NCBI GenBank assembly: GCA_017441045.1 | Contig: JAFSAK010000001.1 | Coordinates: 1 to 17,141 of the forward strand | Source: Clostridia bacterium | GTDB taxonomy: Bacteria > Bacillota_A > Clostridia > Oscillospirales > Acutalibacteraceae | Length of the DNA stretch: 17,141 nt | Reading direction: 5' to 3' | Shown: positions 14,793-17,141 of the stretch, piece by piece | Numbering within the stretch: the first letter of the stretch is position 1 | How the letters are laid out: the number at the start of each line of letters is the position of its first letter | The notes under the pieces: model-generated | Told to the model about the DNA's origin: nothing | Seen by the model: only the letters and a program-made list of their open reading frames with translations | Database searches by the model: none | Made by a program: the position numbers and the translations under genes

Positions 14793-16802
14793 CTATCTCA
14801 CCTTCTTTACTAAAAAATTATAGGTTTTAGAATTGGTAAGTTCTGTTTTGGGTGCATTATGAACACCAAAAAGAACCCCGTCTTTTTCGCAAACGAGACC
14901 CAATTCCAAAAGGGTTTTTACGGCTATCATAGTTTTAGCATAGCCAAGTTTATTAAGATTTATATATTTAATTCTTTCTTGCTTTATGGGGGCGACTAAA
15001 ATATTTTTATATAATACCCCTACTTCTTCTCTGCTCGGAAGTGCCGCGGCGGCATCACCCGCACGATTTGAAAGCAGATTATCGTGATTTTCAATTTGAT
15101 TAAATAAAGCATCCTCATCTATACCCGAAATGCGGATTGCTTTAATTAAAACACTCAAGGTATATTCATCCCTAAATAAATTTGGCTCTAAATTAACGGC
15201 AAGGTCTAAAACATCGCCCGATTCAAAGCAGAACTGTTCGGGAGTAACACCGAAAAGAAGGGCCTGAAAAGCAGTGCCGTTTTTAGAGAACAATAAACGT
15301 AAGTGTTTTCCGTTGCCCATGGGGTTGATTTTTTGAAGAGTAACACCGAAAAGTCCAAAAATGGGGGTTGGGTTACCCGCGCCGAAGGGTTCAAGACATT
15401 TTATGGCAAAAGCCATATCCACGGTAAGTCCCGCGGGATTAAGTTTTAAATCAATATTAACGGTGGCGGGCGTATATGGTATATCGGATGCATAATCATT
15501 GATTTTTCTTCTGAAATTTTCAAGATTATCTTTATCCACGCTTACGCCAGCCGCCAATTCGTGACCGCCGAATTTTAAAAGATACTCTTCACTGAATTTT
15601 AATGCATCATAAAGATTAATACCTTTAAAACTTCTTCCAGAACCGTGACAAACACCATCGGTTTCGGAAAGCACAAAGGTAGGTTTGCCGTATTTTTCCG
15701 CGATTTTAGAAGCGGCTATACCTAAAATTCCGCTATGCCAATTTTCACCGGAAACCACAATAATTCTATTATACTGATATCCTTTATTCTCTATGATGGC
15801 GCTGGCCTCTGCAGTTATTTGGCGTTCCATACTCTGCCTTAAAGAATTTTCATTATCAATTTCGTTGGCCATAGGTAAGGCCTCAAGCATATTGCCCGAC
15901 AAAAGCAATTTAACGGCGCGGGCGGCATCTCCCATTCTGCCAGCCGCATTAATTCTCGGCACTATCCCAAAGGAAATTCTGCCCGCATTAATTGTAGTGC
16001 GGTCAAATCCCGCCACGCTTATTATGGCGCCTACGCCCACTCTGGCCTTATGTTTAATTGCATTTATTCCCGCTTTTGCCACCGAACGATTCTCATTAAC
16101 AAGCGGCATAACATCGCCAATTGTCGCAATACTCAATAAATCTGCATAACGCGGCAAAAGTTGTTCGGGTTCTTTATCCGAAAGAACACACACAAATTTA
16201 AAGGCAACCATTGCGCCGCAAATTTCTTTGAAAGATGATGGGCAATCAATTCTATGAGGATCGATAATCGCAACCGCATCGGGAAGTTTTTCGGGCGGAA
16301 GATGATGGTCGGTAACAACGGTTTCAATACCCAATGATTTAGCATAAGCAATTTCAGAAAGAGATGCTATACCATTATCGACGGTTATAATCACCTCTAC
16401 CCCATCCGCCTTTAATTTATCTATTGCAGAATTATTCATTCCGTAACCTTCAAGGATACGGTCGGGTATATAATATGTTACATTGGCGCCACGAGAAACA
16501 AGATAATCATAAAGGATGACAGTGGCGACAACGCCATCGCAATCATAATCCCCGTAAACCGCTATACGCCTATTCTCTTTAATGGCGCAATTAACAAACT
16601 CTGCGCCCTTCTTTATATCAATAAGTTCATTAGGATCGCATAAAAGGGGCTCATCGGAAAGCAGTAGTTCAAGTTCTGAAGAATCAGTTATACCTCTGCC
16701 GCAAGCCACCAAGGCAGTAAAGGGATCAATTTCAAACTCCCCAGATAACACTTTAGCTCGATCTTTATCAGCCGAGCCAACAATCCATTTTTTAAAAGCC
16801 AC
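14793..16802 (-). CDS. recJ: Single-stranded-DNA-specific exonuclease RecJ
   Basis: The 5'-3' ssDNA exonuclease acting in recombination and mismatch repair, of the DHH phosphoesterase family. The 669-residue product has motif I YGDYDCDG (catalytic aspartates about 85-89), TVDNG, motif III TDHH (164-167), NAAGRMGDA and the DHHA1 motif GGHELAAG (412-419), followed by OB-fold and C-terminal regions. I prefer the GTG at 16802, giving an N-terminus VAFKKWIVG, because AGGTGAT (16807-16813) lies just 4 nt before it and is an excellent anti-SD match; a GTG at 16811 would be within that site. First gene of the recJ-rel operon. Confidence 0.97.
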   Translation of the reverse strand: MAFKKWIVGSADKDRAKVLSGEFEIDPFTALVACGRGITDSSELELLLSDEPLLCDPNELIDIKKGAEFVNCAIKENRRIAVYGDYDCDGVVATVILYDYLVSRGANVTYYIPDRILEGYGMNNSAIDKLKADGVEVIITVDNGIASLSEIAYAKSLGIETVVTDHHLPPEKLPDAVAIIDPHRIDCPSSFKEICGAMVAFKFVCVLSDKEPEQLLPRYADLLSIATIGDVMPLVNENRSVAKAGINAIKHKARVGVGAIISVAGFDRTTINAGRISFGIVPRINAAGRMGDAARAVKLLLSGNMLEALPMANEIDNENSLRQSMERQITAEASAIIENKGYQYNRIIVVSGENWHSGILGIAASKIAEKYGKPTFVLSETDGVCHGSGRSFKGINLYDALKFSEEYLLKFGGHELAAGVSVDKDNLENFRRKINDYASDIPYTPATVNIDLKLNPAGLTVDMAFAIKCLEPFGAGNPTPIFGLFGVTLQKINPMGNGKHLRLLFSKNGTAFQALLFGVTPEQFCFESGDVLDLAVNLEPNLFRDEYTLSVLIKAIRISGIDEDALFNQIENHDNLLSNRAGDAAAALPSREEVGVLYKNILVAPIKQERIKYINLNKLGYAKTMIAVKTLLELGLVCEKDGVLFGVHNAPKTELTNSKTYNFLVKKVR

Positions 16803-16850
16803 TTTTATCACCTACCAAACAAAAAACTAAATTAAATAATTATTCATATT

Positions 16851-16879
16851 ATTATATCATTTATCAACATTATTTTCAA
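16851..16879 (-). promoter_or_regulatory. recJ-rel operon promoter
   Basis: Minus strand: TTGAAA (-35, 16874-16879), exactly 17 nt, TATAAT (-10, 16851-16856, perfect), with TGA immediately upstream of the -10 as an extended element. Start expected near 16844, leaving a leader of about 40 nt. This is the best promoter in the window and should drive recJ, rel and the five genes after it. Confidence 0.85.
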
Positions 16880-16890
16880 CAAAAAGATAC

Positions 16891-16925
16891 AAAAAAAGTA
16901 GGGCCGATAATTATCAGCCCTACTT
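16891..16925 (-). terminator. Terminator of the small membrane protein gene
   Basis: A 14-bp stem AAGTAGGGC-n-GATA with its complement (16912-16925 and 16896-16909; one G-T pair) and a very short loop, followed by seven T on the minus strand. It lies 14 nt after the microprotein's TGA. It separates that gene from the recJ operon promoter. Confidence 0.93.
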
Positions 16926-16939
16926 TAAAATTTTAGTAA

Positions 16940-17089
16940 TCAGTCTTCATCAACAGAAGGAATTTCGCATTCAAGATAATCACCTTTTACGCGGTTTCTG
17001 TTAAGATACAAATCAATAGCGGCAAGCGCGCCGATAACTGCGGTTACTGCAGTAGCAAGAATAGTAATAAATTTTAAAAATCCCTTCAT
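16940..17089 (-). CDS. 49-residue single-pass membrane microprotein, unrecognised
   Basis: A small gene supported by signals rather than homology: ATG at 17089, AAAGGTGG Shine-Dalgarno about 7 nt upstream, stop TGA at 16940-16942, and a strong dedicated terminator just after. The protein begins MKGFLKFITILATAVTAVIG, with a hydrophobic segment of about 23 residues (6-28) and then a short basic-to-acidic tail NRNRVKGDYLECEIPSVDED. An N-terminal positive end and hydrophobic stretch with no obvious cleavage site suggest a membrane anchor with a soluble C-terminal tail, but a signal peptide cannot be excluded. Function unknown; I recognise no family. Upstream context is beyond the window. Confidence 0.75.
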   Translation of the reverse strand: MKGFLKFITILATAVTAVIGALAAIDLYLNRNRVKGDYLECEIPSVDED

Positions 17090-17113
17090 AGTTAATCCAC
17101 CTTTCTTAAATAT

Positions 17114-17122
17114 ATTTTACCA
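17114..17122 (-). promoter_or_regulatory. Possible extended -10 for the microprotein gene
   Basis: Minus strand reads TGG followed by TAAAAT, an extended -10, about 25 nt ahead of the start codon. The matching -35 position falls on the window edge (17137 onward), so it cannot be judged. Confidence 0.35.
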
Positions 17123-17141
17123 TATAATTCTGAATAAAACA

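Noticed and set aside
14211..14813. 200-codon plus-strand open frame opposite the start of rel
   Set aside because: Antisense to the HD domain of rel; no start signals or recognisable domains.

Overview
The window is a chromosomal backbone segment from a Gram-positive, spore-lineage anaerobe, most likely a member of the Clostridia (an Oscillospirales/Ruminococcaceae-like gut bacterium would fit; the genus cannot be read from the sequence). Reasons: the yabO(rqcP)-yabP-yabQ-divIC-yabR gene order is the classic Bacillota division/sporulation cluster; S12 carries the longer N-terminal region of low-GC Gram-positive S12 proteins; Rel is a single bifunctional enzyme with the RFKD motif; HemZ and a class I two-subunit type fumarase are typical of anaerobic Clostridia; and Shine-Dalgarno sites are strong. 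Every convincing gene lies on the minus strand. No tRNA, rRNA, CRISPR array, insertion sequence or phage gene is visible.

Layout, in transcription order (right to left). (1) 17089-16891: a 49-residue membrane microprotein with its own terminator. (2) 16879-8951: a promoter close to consensus, then a tightly packed seven-gene unit recJ-rel-dtd-MBL hydrolase-hemZ-like radical SAM-zinc ribbon protein-MTA/SAH nucleosidase, closed by a terminator. Several junctions are ATGA overlaps or abutting stop and start codons. (3) 8886-8461: hup (HU), with a palindrome near its predicted transcription start and a strong terminator. (4) 8444-3608: rqcP, a long terminator-like hairpin, then yabP-yabQ-divIC-yabR-fumarase alpha-THUMP methyltransferase-lipid kinase. 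(5) 3592-1511: groES-groEL with a near-consensus housekeeping promoter and a terminator. (6) 1526-1: the str operon rpsL-rpsG-fusA, with fusA running off the left edge. The rpsL promoter is embedded in the groEL terminator.

Functionally this is a growth, translation and stress block: ribosomal proteins and EF-G, the GroE chaperonin, HU, the alarmone enzyme Rel, translation proofreading (Dtd), ribosome rescue (RqcP), DNA repair (RecJ), SAM-cycle salvage, cell division (DivIC) and spore formation (YabP, YabQ).

I found no evident new multi-gene system. The most useful irregularities are: yabP has no usable start codon (an in-frame TAA sits between the Shine-Dalgarno sequence and the conserved N-terminus); the lipid kinase has GGEGT instead of GGDGT; the fumarase alpha subunit has no adjacent beta subunit; groESL has no CIRCE operator; GroEL has a poly-alanine tail; the rpsL promoter is nested in the groEL terminator; and there are structured leaders before rpsG and hup.
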